64,000 nucleotides of DNA from Segetibacter aerophilus (GCF_007991655.1 NZ_BJYT01000001.1:310001-374000); one strand, 5' to 3'. Shown: positions 38,089-48,374, counted from the first letter of the stretch. Notes: generated by a model from the sequence alone, not told the origin. Numbers and translations: made by a program.

Positions 38089-38185
38089 GGCAACAAAAAG
38101 ATCATTTGTGTAGATTGTCAAGGTTTCCTTTTACAATGCTTATATAGTTACAATGAACTAAAATCAATAAGGAGGGAAGTCGTTT

Positions 38186-40270
38186 ATGGTCAGCATCAGT
38201 TTTAGTTCCAACTTAATAAAAATGACAAAAGCAATTAAAACACTTTGCTATACTTTAATGGCTCTCGCAATAGTAGCAAGGTCAGCAGGGCAAAAGGCTG
38301 AAGTATTAAGCCGCATCTCCAACAGTGGTACGAACAAGTTTTACCTCACCAATAAAGCACCTCTCCAAAATCAATATTTCGTAAAACTTCCTGTTGCCAG
38401 TATTAAACCGGGAGGTTGGGTAAAAAAGGCGCTAGAACTACAGAAAGAAGGTCTGACAGGCAATCTTGGTGAGATCAGCATTTGGCTTTCGAAAAAAGAC
38501 AACGCGTGGTTGAATAAAGAAGGCAAGGGTAAATACGGCTGGGAAGAATTGCCATACTGGCTAAAAGGGTACGGCAACATTGGTTATGTTTTGAATGATC
38601 AGAAGATGATCAGCGAAGCAAAATTTTGGATAGATGCAGTACTGAATAATCAAAGAGACAACGGAGACTTTGGTCCGGCGGTGGAGAAGGGCGCGGGAAA
38701 GCGAGACCTGTGGACGAACATGCCAATGCTCTGGTGCCTGCAGTCTTATTACGAATATTCAAAAGACCCACGAGTTATTAAGTTGATGACGAAGTACTTC
38801 AAGTGGCAACTGACCATTCCTGATAATAAATTTCTCGAAGATTATTGGGAGAAAAGCCGTGGTGGGGATAACCTTTCAAGTGTCTATTGGCTATACAATC
38901 AAACGGGAGAGAAATTTTTATTGGAGCTGGCGACAAAAATTGATAAAAACACTGCAAACTGGCGGCAGGAAAACAATCTTCCAAACTGGCACAACGTAAA
39001 CATTGCGCAGAGTTTCCGCGAGCCTGCGCAATATTTCCAGCAAAGCAATAACCAGGCGGATCTGAAGGCAACCTACAATAATTTCAAATTAGTAAGAGAC
39101 CTGTATGGGCAAGTTCCGGGAGGGATGTTTGGCTCAGATGAAAACGCGAGAAAAGGATACGACGATCCAAGGCAGGCAATTGAGACCTGTGGAATGGTAG
39201 AGCAAATTACTTCTGATAATATGTTGCTTGGCATTACCGGCGATCCTCTCTGGGCAGAAAATGCAGAAGACATAGCCTTCAATACTTTTTCGGCGGCCTT
39301 TACTCCCAATTATAAAGCGCTTCGATATTTAACCGCCCCTAACATGGCTATCAGCGATAGTAAAAATCATGCTCCCGGCATCGATAACAACGGCCCTTTC
39401 TTAATGATGAATCCTTTTAGCAGCCGTTGCTGCCAGCACAATCACGCCGCCGGTTGGGTTTATTATTCTGAAAATAGCTGGATGGCAACTCCTGATAATG
39501 GCTTAGCTGCTCAATTGTATTTTGAAAACTCAGTTAGTGCGAAAGTGGGTGACGGTACAAAGGTTAGAATTGTTCAAATCACCCGGTATCCTTTTGAAGA
39601 CCAGGTTGCTTTTACTGTGAATACTCCAAAAGCTGTCACGTTCCCTTTATACCTCCGTGTTCCTGCCTGGTGTAAAAAAGCATCTGTCAAAATAAACGGA
39701 AGAACGTTGGCTCTTGAAGCAGATCGCACGGGCTATATCAAGCTAACCAACAACTGGAAGAATGGTGACAAAGTCTTACTGGAGTTACCAATGGAGTTAG
39801 AGATCAGGAAATGGGAAAAGAACAAAAATAGTGTTAGCGTAGATTATGGACCGTTGACTTATTCTTTAAGGATTAAGGAAGATTATGTTCAGAAAGATAG
39901 CAAGGAAACTGCTATCGGAGATTCAAGATGGCAGGAGGGTGCGGACCCCAAGAAGTGGCCGTCTTATGAAATTCTTCCCGGGTCGGAATGGAATTATGGA
40001 CTATTGATAGATGAACAAAACCCCCGAAATTCCTTTAAAGTAGTAAAGAAAAAGTGGCCGGTGAATAATAACCCTTTTACCAATGCTACCGCGCCAATAG
40101 AAATTATAGCGACCGGAAAAAAGATACCTGCATGGGGGATTGACAAGTACGGATTGGTTGCCGTATTACCTCAAAGCCCTGTGATAACTGAAGAGCCCGT
40201 AACCACTTTAACCCTGGTGCCAATGGGAGGAGCGCGTTTGAGAATATCAGCCTTCCCTGTGGTCAAGTAG
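38186..40270 (+). CDS. Secreted GH127-type beta-L-arabinofuranosidase-like hydrolase
   Basis: 694 residues with a signal peptide ending near ARSAGQ. It is an (alpha/alpha)6-barrel protein of the GH127/DUF1680 group. The zinc/nucleophile set of GH127 (Glu, Cys, Cys, Cys) is conserved with matching spacing: E333-T-C335 in ETCGMVEQ and C415-C416 in SSRCCQHN. It should therefore be a cysteine-nucleophile retaining glycosidase. The sugar could be beta-L-arabinofuranose or, as in related families, another residue. A rare perfect Shine-Dalgarno AAGGAGG (38169-38175) supports the start at 38186; a later Met at 38222 would shorten the signal n-region. It follows the ThuA/propeller lipoprotein by about 100 bp. 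Confidence 0.88.
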   Translation: MVSISFSSNLIKMTKAIKTLCYTLMALAIVARSAGQKAEVLSRISNSGTNKFYLTNKAPLQNQYFVKLPVASIKPGGWVKKALELQKEGLTGNLGEISIWLSKKDNAWLNKEGKGKYGWEELPYWLKGYGNIGYVLNDQKMISEAKFWIDAVLNNQRDNGDFGPAVEKGAGKRDLWTNMPMLWCLQSYYEYSKDPRVIKLMTKYFKWQLTIPDNKFLEDYWEKSRGGDNLSSVYWLYNQTGEKFLLELATKIDKNTANWRQENNLPNWHNVNIAQSFREPAQYFQQSNNQADLKATYNNFKLVRDLYGQVPGGMFGSDENARKGYDDPRQAIETCGMVEQITSDNMLLGITGDPLWAENAEDIAFNTFSAAFTPNYKALRYLTAPNMAISDSKNHAPGIDNNGPFLMMNPFSSRCCQHNHAAGWVYYSENSWMATPDNGLAAQLYFENSVSAKVGDGTKVRIVQITRYPFEDQVAFTVNTPKAVTFPLYLRVPAWCKKASVKINGRTLALEADRTGYIKLTNNWKNGDKVLLELPMELEIRKWEKNKNSVSVDYGPLTYSLRIKEDYVQKDSKETAIGDSRWQEGADPKKWPSYEILPGSEWNYGLLIDEQNPRNSFKVVKKKWPVNNNPFTNATAPIEIIATGKKIPAWGIDKYGLVAVLPQSPVITEEPVTTLTLVPMGGARLRISAFPVVK

Positions 40271-40384
40271 AACTTTTCAAGCCTCAACACCATAGAAAAT
40301 TTTTTTCATGAGGGATTTTTCTACAAGCCTTATTTATCATCCTTCGCATTTCTAAAACGTACCATCAGCTAACGCTAAAATCGT

Positions 40385-42466
40385 ATGCGCTATACTACTC
40401 TCTTTTTACTATTTCTTCTGTCCGCTTCATGTTCGCGTAGCCAGGTTAGGGTAGACCTTTCCGGTTACAATACAAAGAGTCCGGCAAAGGTGGTGGTAAG
40501 CGGAAATCTAATCACTGTAAGTTGGCCAGTGGGTAAAACAGAACATGCCAGATTATTGCTCGATCTCGAAAAAGGCAAGCCATTGGTTAAAACTATAGAA
40601 TCAACTAATAAGGGAACATTTAAAAAAATTGCCCAAAACCTAGATCCGGCTTTTGTATTAACGGTGGGTAAAAGAGACCTTGTCTCCCAAAACGGCTGGA
40701 ATATCTTCTTTGATAAAGTTCCTGATAAGCCACACCAGTCTTACACTGTTGACTTCGACAAAAGAAGCGCTTCAGTTGTAACCTCCGGTTCTCAAACGGT
40801 CGTGCGTATTTCTAATATGCAATCGGCTTCTTTTAAAGGTGCACTGGAAATTACTTTCTATAATGGCAGTCCTCTTTTCAATGTAGCTGCGGTACTTGCT
40901 ACAAATGTTGATTCGACGGCTATCGTGTACGATGCAGGGCTGGTGAGTAAAACGCCTGTATGGAAGAACATCGTTTGGTCTGATACCAAAAATCAACTTC
41001 AATCAGCTACTGCTAACCAATCTGATACCAGCCGAAATCTTGAAGTGAAGTATCGCACAGTGGTAGGCGAAAGTGGACAGGGTAGCCTTGCAGTGTTTCC
41101 TGCTCCGCACCAATATTTTTATCCTCTTGACGAAGCGTTCAATCTCAAATTTGTTTGGTACGGCAGTAATTACCGGAAGATGATTCCCGACTTTGGTTTA
41201 GGTATAAGGCAAGACTTGTACGGTGACAGGCGTTACGTTCCGTGGTTCAACGCGCCCCCTAAAACGAACCAACGGCTAAATTTCTTCTGCCTTATAAGTA
41301 CTGAAAAAGGGGGCAGGGCTTTAGAAGAGGTTAAGAAGTTTACACACAACGACGCCTACGTCACTTTGCCTGGCTACAAAACCATGTCGAGCCATTTTCA
41401 TAATGAATTTATCATGAGCGTGGTGTTAAAAGGAAAGCCAATACCCGAGAAGCCAAACTTTGTTTCTGTCTTTAAAAACACCGGCGTTGACATTGTTCAT
41501 CTTGGCGAGTTTCATTATACCGCCCATCCAAAGGGACCGGATGAACAAAGGCTGACAGAATTAAAAGCGTTATTTGACCAATGTAAAAGACTATCCGACA
41601 GTAAATTTCTCTTATTGCCCGGAGAAGAGCCGAACGAGTTTTTTGGTGGCCACTGGATGCAATTCTTCCCAAAGCCCGTTTACTGGATTATGTCGAGAAA
41701 ACCGGAGATGCCTTTCGTAACGAACGATCCAAAGTATGGCAAAGTGTACCGGGTCAATAACAAAGAAGAAATGCTGAATTTGCTTCAGACGGAGAAAGGA
41801 CTTGCATGGACCGCACACGCACGAACAAAAGGATCTACGGGCTTCCCAGATAAATATAAAGACGAAGCATTTTTTAAATCAGACCGTTTTATGGGAGCTG
41901 CATGGAAAGCGATTCCCGGCGATTTATCATTGCCGACTTTAAGCCGGCGTGTTTTCGATTTGATGGATGATATGAATAACTGGGGCTTACAAAAACATGT
42001 TATTGCAGAGGCAGATTTGTTTTCGATCGAACCCGAGAATGAGCTGTATGCACATCTTAACGTCAACTACCTACAGCTGGATAAACTGCCTGAATTCGAA
42101 AAGGGATGGCAGCCAATATTAACGGCTATGGAAAAGGGCCGCTTCTTTTCAAGTACCGGAGAAATTCTGTTTCCTGCATTTACGGTTAATGGAAAAGGAG
42201 CAGGTGAAACAGTGCAGTTAGATGCTACCGGAAAAGCATCGATTGCCGTCAACATCAACTGGACCTTCCCTTTAAATTTTGTCGAAATCATTTCAGGCGA
42301 TGGTAAACAAGTCTTTAGAAAAAGGATTAACCTTAACCACACGACATCTTTCGGAAAACAAAAATTTACATTTCCTGTAAACGTGAAAAATATGAAGTGG
42401 GTGCGGCTTGAAGCGTGGGATGTAGCAGTAAACGGTGCGTTCACGCAATCAGTTTGGCTAAAATAA
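40385..42466 (+). CDS. Secreted PHP-like metallohydrolase candidate (CehA/McbA-like C-terminal half)
   Basis: 693 residues with a signal segment ending SASC-SRSQ (possible lipoprotein). The N-terminal 310 residues are beta-rich and resemble exo-polysaccharide-lyase or glycosidase accessory sandwiches. From about residue 345 there is a PHP-like layout of metal-ligand blocks: HNEFIMSVVLKGKPIPEKPNF, VDIVHLGEFHYTAH, KFLLLPGEEPNEFFGGHW, LAWTAHARTKGS, and IAEADLFSIEPENELYAHLNVNYLQ, then a short beta module with WTFPLNFVEIISG. I could not assign a named family with certainty. Hydrolysis of a phosphate or ester, or an unknown glycan function, is possible. It lies at the downstream end of the carbohydrate region. 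Confidence 0.6.
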   Translation: MRYTTLFLLFLLSASCSRSQVRVDLSGYNTKSPAKVVVSGNLITVSWPVGKTEHARLLLDLEKGKPLVKTIESTNKGTFKKIAQNLDPAFVLTVGKRDLVSQNGWNIFFDKVPDKPHQSYTVDFDKRSASVVTSGSQTVVRISNMQSASFKGALEITFYNGSPLFNVAAVLATNVDSTAIVYDAGLVSKTPVWKNIVWSDTKNQLQSATANQSDTSRNLEVKYRTVVGESGQGSLAVFPAPHQYFYPLDEAFNLKFVWYGSNYRKMIPDFGLGIRQDLYGDRRYVPWFNAPPKTNQRLNFFCLISTEKGGRALEEVKKFTHNDAYVTLPGYKTMSSHFHNEFIMSVVLKGKPIPEKPNFVSVFKNTGVDIVHLGEFHYTAHPKGPDEQRLTELKALFDQCKRLSDSKFLLLPGEEPNEFFGGHWMQFFPKPVYWIMSRKPEMPFVTNDPKYGKVYRVNNKEEMLNLLQTEKGLAWTAHARTKGSTGFPDKYKDEAFFKSDRFMGAAWKAIPGDLSLPTLSRRVFDLMDDMNNWGLQKHVIAEADLFSIEPENELYAHLNVNYLQLDKLPEFEKGWQPILTAMEKGRFFSSTGEILFPAFTVNGKGAGETVQLDATGKASIAVNINWTFPLNFVEIISGDGKQVFRKRINLNHTTSFGKQKFTFPVNVKNMKWVRLEAWDVAVNGAFTQSVWLK

Positions 42467-42527
42467 AGTGTAACTTTAGAAAGCGCTTTCATCAAAAATT
42501 CGAAACACTCAATAAAACAAACAAAGT

Positions 42528-43177
42528 ATGAAACACGTGTTCGTGGCTGTTTGTCTGCTTGTCTCGATAAACTCACTTCGCGCTCAAGAGAACGGGTACA
42601 CCGCGCCCATTAACCCTTACGTTTTTCCAACCTTTGTAGAGGGTACAGCTAAGCAAAAATCAGGTGAGGTCAACAAAGCCTTATTCAATTATAATACAGT
42701 AACCGAGGAAATGATCTTTGACCAGGGCGGTAAACAACTAGCTTTAGACAAGATAGAAAATATTGACACAGTATATATTGAGGATCGAAAGTTTATACCT
42801 TTTGGAAACGTATTTTACGAAGTTGCAACAACCGGGAAGATACCCTTGTTTATACAGCATAAAATGCAACTCATACCTCCGGGAAACAACAGCGGATTGG
42901 TGGCTCTTCACAAACTGCCGCCGTCACAAATATTAGCGAAATAAGAGCTGCTGGTATGGTCTATAGACTAAAGCTTCCCGACGATTATAAAACAATAGAC
43001 AAGACTGTTTACTGGTTAAGGAAGAACAATAATTACTACATTATTAAGTCAGAAAAAAACACAGAGGACTTGTTTCCTGACAGGGCGGAGGCGATAAAAA
43101 AGTTTGTAAAAGAAAATAAAGTAGATTTCAAAAACGCGCAGGATTTGATCAAGGTTATTCAATTTTGCAATCAATAG
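42528..43177 (+). pseudogene. Secreted hypothetical protein conserved in Bacteroidota, frameshifted
   Basis: The first frame (42528-42944) encodes a signal peptide (KHVFVAVCLLVSINSLRAQ) and FVEGTAKQKSGEVNKALFNYN, GNVFYEVATTGKIPLFIQ, then loses sense after PPGNNSG. The second frame continues exactly there as GGSSQTAAVTNISEIRAAG, then MVYRLKLPDDYKTIDKTVYWLR and an end LIKVIQFCNQ at 43177. Adding one base to the TT at 42897-42898 joins them as GNNSGFGGSSQTAAV and yields about 216 residues. The pieces together match the plan of a small exported family I have seen in Bacteroidota, of unknown function. No separate start signal for the second half is visible. It is either a sequencing indel or a recent pseudogene. 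Confidence 0.75.
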
Positions 43178-43446
43178 GAGAGGGGTTTTATGAAATATAA
43201 AAGTAAGTTTTTCTGACCGGGCATTTCAGCGTTGCGAATCTTTTCTTGCGTCGCACTCTTTTACTGAGTAGCTACGATCAGCTAACCTTTTACCTCACCC
43301 ATTTTCAACATCCACTTAAGTATCACAAGCATTGTGAAGTCGTCACTCTTTTCTCCATACTTCGCATCCGCATACTTTTACGAAGTTTTAAGAGAAATAT
43401 ATAAAACAGAGAAAAATATTACATTGCGTCTTATTAATTTCAGATA

Positions 43447-46400
43447 ATGAAGTGTGGGATAATGCTAACGAGTCGCTTTAAATTTTTATCAATTTTTTTA
43501 TTTCTTGCTCTAAAAGGATTTACTCAAAATACTACTAATACCCTGTTCCGTTTATTACCCTCATCACAAACGGGCGTTGGCTTTGCTAATACAATTACGG
43601 AAAGTGACAGCTTGAACATTCTCAATCAAGCCAATATATACAATGGCGGTGGCGTGGGAATCGGCGACTTCAACAACGACGGACTTCCTGATATTTATTT
43701 TGCCGGCAATATGGTTTCTAACCGCTTGTATATAAACAAGGGCTCGCTGAAATTTGAGGATGTCACCACAGCAGCAGGTGTTGATGGGGCAGGAAGATGG
43801 TGTACTGGTGTTTCAGTAATAGACATCAATAATGATGGTTTGTTAGACATCTATGTCTGTGCTTCGTTCCTTAAAAACAATGTCACCGGTCGCACCAATC
43901 TTTTATACGTCAACCAGGGAGTAAATAAGGAAGGCGTTCCGACCTTTAAAGAATCTGCTGCAGCCTATGGCATTGCTGATACCGGCTTTAGTACCCAGGC
44001 GTACTTTTTCGATTATGATAAAGACGGAGATTTGGACATGTACCTCGTCACAAACGAAATTTATGATCCTAAAACACCCATTAAGTTCCGGCCCAAAGTA
44101 ACAGACGGAACTGCAGCCAACACCGATCGTTTATATCGAAATAATGGGAATGGAACTTTTAAGAATGTTTCAAAAGAAGCAGGTATTTTAATAGAAGGGT
44201 GGGGCCATGCCGCCTGCATTACCGACATCAATCTCGACGGATGGCCAGACATATACGTAGCAAACGATTTTGTTTCAAATGACCTTTGTTACATAAATAA
44301 TAAAAACGGGACTTTTACGAATCGGCTCGGGGAATACTTCAAACACACTGGTTGGAACGCAATGGGAACTGACGCGGTCGACATCAACAACGACGGCTTT
44401 GTCGATCTGATATCACTCGAGATGCTTCCTGAAACAAACATGCGCAAGAAGCGCATGCTAAGCGGTAACGAATACTACAACTATACAAACAACGAAAAGT
44501 ACGGCTATGAGCATCAGTATGTGCGCAACGTGCTTCAAATAAATAGCGGCAACATTCCCGGCTCTCATCCCATATTTAATGATGTTGGCTATATGGCTGG
44601 GGTTTACCAGACGGACTGGAGTTGGTGTCCTCTCGTCGCTGATTTCGATAATGATGGACTGCGCGACCTCATTATCTCCAACGGCTTACCACGTGATGTA
44701 ACGGATCTTGACTATATCACCTACAACAATGGCCAGGGAGGCATCGGCGGCAAGTACACACTTTCTATGACAGATTCTTTGCCTGTCGTAAAACTCGCCA
44801 ATTATGCCTTCAAAAATACGGACGGGCTTTCCTTTCAAAATACCACTGCAACCTGGGGACTAGACAAGGCGGCGTTTTCAAATGGTGCTGCTTACGCCGA
44901 CCTCGATAACGACGGCGATCTTGATATTGTTATCAATAATATCAATGACGAAGCTTTCCTTTATGAAAATACTGCAAACAGTAACGGCCAGCGAGGCTTG
45001 TCTCATACGTTGACTGTAAAGATTGAAGGCCAGGATAAAAACATTAACGGCATCGGTACAACTCTTAAGGCTTACTACGCGGGAAAGCAGCAGTTCTACG
45101 AGCATCAGCCTGCTCGTGGTTACCTTTCAACAGATGACTACCGCGCTCATTTTGGCCTCGGCTCAGCTACTGTAGTTGACTCTATCAGGGTAGTATGGCC
45201 GAATGGTAAAACACAATTGCTTACTAGCGTCGGTGTCGACAAGACAATTACCGTTTCTGGTAAAGACGCTTCTAATTTAGATAAAGCTCCTTCGCTAAAT
45301 ACCAGCGTACCTCTTTTCACCAACGCTTCCTCGAAGTACGGAATAAAGTTCAAGCCAAAAGAAAGAGACTTTGTCGATTATAATATTCAACCTACCATTC
45401 CTCATAAACTTAGTCAATACGGTCCGGGCATTGCCGTCGGTGATATAGACAATAATGGTTTTGAAGATTTTTATGTTGGCGGAACATCGGGTAACCCCGG
45501 CGTTTTCTTTATGCAAGACGCACTTGGTAAGTTCGCGCTTGACTCTACGCGATTTTTACAGAAAGAAGATCGTTTGTATGAAGACATGGGCGTTCTCTTG
45601 TTTGATGTGGACAATGACAAAGACCTTGACTTATATATCGTAAGTGGTAGTTATGAAATTCCGCCGAACCATCCAATCAGTAACGACCGGTTGTTTTTAA
45701 ATAATGGTAAAGGTAGGTTTGTAAAAAACGTCGGTGCGCTGCCTAAAGACTCCACTAACGGATCGTGCGTGCGGGCTGCAGATATTGACGGTGATGGAGA
45801 TCTTGATCTTTTTGTGGGAGGTCGGGTAGTTTCAGGCTCTTATCCCGTTACACCGAAGAGCTTAATTCTTAAAAACGACGCCGGTAAGTTCACTGATGTT
45901 ACCTCAGCATATTGTCCTGAACTGCAGTATGCTGGAATGATTACAGATGGCTTATGGAGTGACTTTGACAACGACGGTAAAGTAGATCTTATCGTTGCTG
46001 GAGAATGGATGCCGGTAACCGTGTTTAAGAACACCGGCAAAGGCCTTGTCAAGGTGACCAACACGGGATTAGAAAACCATCTCGGCTGGTGGAACAGCCT
46101 GGCAGCCGGCGATTTTGACAACGATGGCGACATAGATTACATAGCTGGTAACCTTGGTCTAAACACAAATTATAAAGCGTCGGTTTCAGAACCTATTACC
46201 ATACTAGCAAAAGATCTCGACAACAATGGCTCTTTAGATGCCATGGTTTTTTGTTATTTAAAAGCAGAGGACGGTACGACGAAGCCTTATCCCATGGCTA
46301 CTAAGGATGATATGGTAAGCCAGTTAGTGTCTACGCGTAAAAAATACCCGACCTATAAAGCGTACGCAGTAGCAACAATGGATGATTTTTGGAGTACTAA

Positions 46401-47016
46401 GGACAGGCAGGACGCTATTGTAATGCGGGCCAACGACATGGCTTCCTCTTTTATTCAAAACGAAGGAAACGGCCATTTTTCAATCAAACCTCTACCGTTC
46501 CAGGCGCAGGCTGCTCCGGTGTATGGGATGGTGGCTGAAGACTTTGACAACGACGGAAACCTGGATGTAATGATGGTGGGCAACGACTTCGGAATAGAAC
46601 CTTACAGCGGTCGACACGATGCATTTATGGGCCTTTATTTAAAAGGTGATGGAAGAGGAAACTTTAGCCATCTCACACCTGCCGAGAGCGGATTTTTTGT
46701 AAAAGGGGATGCAAAAGGACTGGCACAAATTCATACAGCAAAAAACGAAGATTTACTGATAGCTACACAAAACCAGGACAGCCTGATTGCTTTCTCAAAA
46801 AACCCTTTAAAGACTTCAGTAGTTTCTAAATGGGTCAGCTTACGCCCTGATGATTGTGCTGCAGAGTTTGTATACAAAGACGGTACAAGACGAAAGGTTG
46901 AGTTTTATTACGGATCAACTTATTTGTCCCAATCATCAAGGAAGATTCCTTTTGCAAAAGGGTTGGAGAAAATGACAATTATCAATTTCAAAGGCCTAAA
47001 AAGGGAAGTGCTATGA
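43447..47016 (+). CDS. Secreted VCBS/FG-GAP repeat protein with ASPIC/UnbV domain
   Basis: 1189 residues with a signal peptide (FLSIFLFLALKGFTQ). At least fourteen calcium-binding FG-GAP/VCBS turns of the type DFNNDGLPDIYFAG, DLDNDGDLDIVINN and DIDGDGDLDLFVGG form two seven-bladed propellers. Between them (about 520-605) is an ASPIC/UnbV domain (VKIEGQDKNINGIGTTLKAYY, RGYLSTDDYRAHFGLG, VVWPNGKTQLL). Family proteins of the CRTAC1 type are extracellular; their function is unclear, with polysaccharide or protein binding proposed. The 3' end overlaps the following PAP2/haloperoxidase gene by 4 bp (ATGA), so the two are translationally coupled. Confidence 0.9.
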   Translation: MKCGIMLTSRFKFLSIFLFLALKGFTQNTTNTLFRLLPSSQTGVGFANTITESDSLNILNQANIYNGGGVGIGDFNNDGLPDIYFAGNMVSNRLYINKGSLKFEDVTTAAGVDGAGRWCTGVSVIDINNDGLLDIYVCASFLKNNVTGRTNLLYVNQGVNKEGVPTFKESAAAYGIADTGFSTQAYFFDYDKDGDLDMYLVTNEIYDPKTPIKFRPKVTDGTAANTDRLYRNNGNGTFKNVSKEAGILIEGWGHAACITDINLDGWPDIYVANDFVSNDLCYINNKNGTFTNRLGEYFKHTGWNAMGTDAVDINNDGFVDLISLEMLPETNMRKKRMLSGNEYYNYTNNEKYGYEHQYVRNVLQINSGNIPGSHPIFNDVGYMAGVYQTDWSWCPLVADFDNDGLRDLIISNGLPRDVTDLDYITYNNGQGGIGGKYTLSMTDSLPVVKLANYAFKNTDGLSFQNTTATWGLDKAAFSNGAAYADLDNDGDLDIVINNINDEAFLYENTANSNGQRGLSHTLTVKIEGQDKNINGIGTTLKAYYAGKQQFYEHQPARGYLSTDDYRAHFGLGSATVVDSIRVVWPNGKTQLLTSVGVDKTITVSGKDASNLDKAPSLNTSVPLFTNASSKYGIKFKPKERDFVDYNIQPTIPHKLSQYGPGIAVGDIDNNGFEDFYVGGTSGNPGVFFMQDALGKFALDSTRFLQKEDRLYEDMGVLLFDVDNDKDLDLYIVSGSYEIPPNHPISNDRLFLNNGKGRFVKNVGALPKDSTNGSCVRAADIDGDGDLDLFVGGRVVSGSYPVTPKSLILKNDAGKFTDVTSAYCPELQYAGMITDGLWSDFDNDGKVDLIVAGEWMPVTVFKNTGKGLVKVTNTGLENHLGWWNSLAAGDFDNDGDIDYIAGNLGLNTNYKASVSEPITILAKDLDNNGSLDAMVFCYLKAEDGTTKPYPMATKDDMVSQLVSTRKKYPTYKAYAVATMDDFWSTKDRQDAIVMRANDMASSFIQNEGNGHFSIKPLPFQAQAAPVYGMVAEDFDNDGNLDVMMVGNDFGIEPYSGRHDAFMGLYLKGDGRGNFSHLTPAESGFFVKGDAKGLAQIHTAKNEDLLIATQNQDSLIAFSKNPLKTSVVSKWVSLRPDDCAAEFVYKDGTRRKVEFYYGSTYLSQSSRKIPFAKGLEKMTIINFKGLKREVL

Positions 47017-48374
47017 AAGTAGTAGTTGTAATACTTTTTACAATTGCCCTTGCAGGTTCTACTTTGGACGCCTGTGCAAGATCTTGGAAAGAGAAAACCG
47101 AAAACGCGGTTTACTTACATCGTGCGATTAAAGAGGTCACAGATGTGATGGTGCATGATATATATTCTCCGCCTGTTGCCTGCCGCACGTATGCTTACGT
47201 TTGCATTGCTGCATACGAATCCATTATTCCACAGAACAACGAACGGTATCGCAGTTTTGCCGGCCAATTACATCAACTTACTTCGCTTCCGAAACCAACT
47301 GCCGCAGATTATAGTCCGTCACTTGCTGCCGTTCAGGCAATCCTTACCGTGGGTAAAGCATTGGTCGTTTCAGAAGAGAAAATTGAAGCATTTAAAGCCA
47401 AACTCCTGCAAGAATTTAAGGATGACGGGATACCTGAAGATGTCTTTAATAACTCTATTGCTTACGGTCAGAAAGTGGCAGATCATATTCTTAAATGGGC
47501 AGGGCAGGATAACTATAAGCAGACTCGCACCTTTGCAAAGTACGCAGTAACTGACGACCCGGCCACCTGGAAACCTACACCTCCTGCATACATAAAAGCC
47601 ATAGAACCTCACTGGAATAAAATCAGAACTTTTGTTATTGACTCGGCTGCTCAATTCAAGCCTTTACCGCCAACCCCTTTTTCATTCAGCAAAAAAAGTA
47701 AGTTTTACCAGGAGGCGGTGGCTGTACAGATGATAGGTTTAAAGCTTTCTAAAGAACAAAATGAAATAGCCAATTTTTGGGACTGCAATCCTTTTAAAAT
47801 GAATGTGAGAGGACATGTAATGTTTGCTACAAAAAAGATTTCTCCTGGTGGTCACTGGATTAATATAACAAGATTGGCTTGCAGGAAAGCAAATGCAGAC
47901 CTGGCTAAATCAGCGGAGGTGTATGCTAGTCTTGCTATCACGCTTGCCGATTGTTTTATTAGTTGCTGGGATGAAAAGTATAGAAGTAAAGTTATTCGGC
48001 CCGAAACCTACATCAACCAGTACATCGACGCTCAGTGGGTTCCTTTGCTTCAAACGCCTCCCTTTCCTGAATATACAAGCGGGCATAGCGTGGTCTCTGC
48101 TGCCGCCTCAGTGGTACTTTCAAGGTTTTTTGGTGCAAATTTCTCTTACACTGATTCGACTGAGTTTGAGTTTGGATTGCCTGCGCGAAATTTTACTTCT
48201 TTTCAAAACGCTGCAGAAGAAGCAGCGATAAGTCGATTTTATGGAGGCATACATTATATGCCTTCCATTACCAATGGCTTACTTGAAGGAAAAAAAATAG
48301 GATTATTTGTAAGTCGGAAATTAAGAACAAGAACCGATGAACAGGCTGTCCTAAAGGAGAAAGTGGCGAAGTAG
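47013..48374 (+). CDS. PAP2-superfamily protein, vanadium-dependent haloperoxidase-like
   Basis: 453 residues with a signal peptide (VVVVILFTIALAGSTLDA). It has all three PAP2/haloperoxidase phosphate-vanadate motifs: KYRSKVIRP (KxxxxxxRP), YTSGHSVVSAAA (PSGH-like, Ser replaces part of Pro-Ser), and SRFYGGIHYMPS (SRxxxxxH). The long N-terminal helical part is typical of bacterial vanadium chloroperoxidase homologues. The Asp that usually ends the third motif is Ser/Ile here (HYMPSI), so activity may be phosphatase-like, altered or lost. It overlaps the VCBS gene by 4 bp, a pairing I know from other Bacteroidota. Confidence 0.87.
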   Translation: MKVVVVILFTIALAGSTLDACARSWKEKTENAVYLHRAIKEVTDVMVHDIYSPPVACRTYAYVCIAAYESIIPQNNERYRSFAGQLHQLTSLPKPTAADYSPSLAAVQAILTVGKALVVSEEKIEAFKAKLLQEFKDDGIPEDVFNNSIAYGQKVADHILKWAGQDNYKQTRTFAKYAVTDDPATWKPTPPAYIKAIEPHWNKIRTFVIDSAAQFKPLPPTPFSFSKKSKFYQEAVAVQMIGLKLSKEQNEIANFWDCNPFKMNVRGHVMFATKKISPGGHWINITRLACRKANADLAKSAEVYASLAITLADCFISCWDEKYRSKVIRPETYINQYIDAQWVPLLQTPPFPEYTSGHSVVSAAASVVLSRFFGANFSYTDSTEFEFGLPARNFTSFQNAAEEAAISRFYGGIHYMPSITNGLLEGKKIGLFVSRKLRTRTDEQAVLKEKVAK

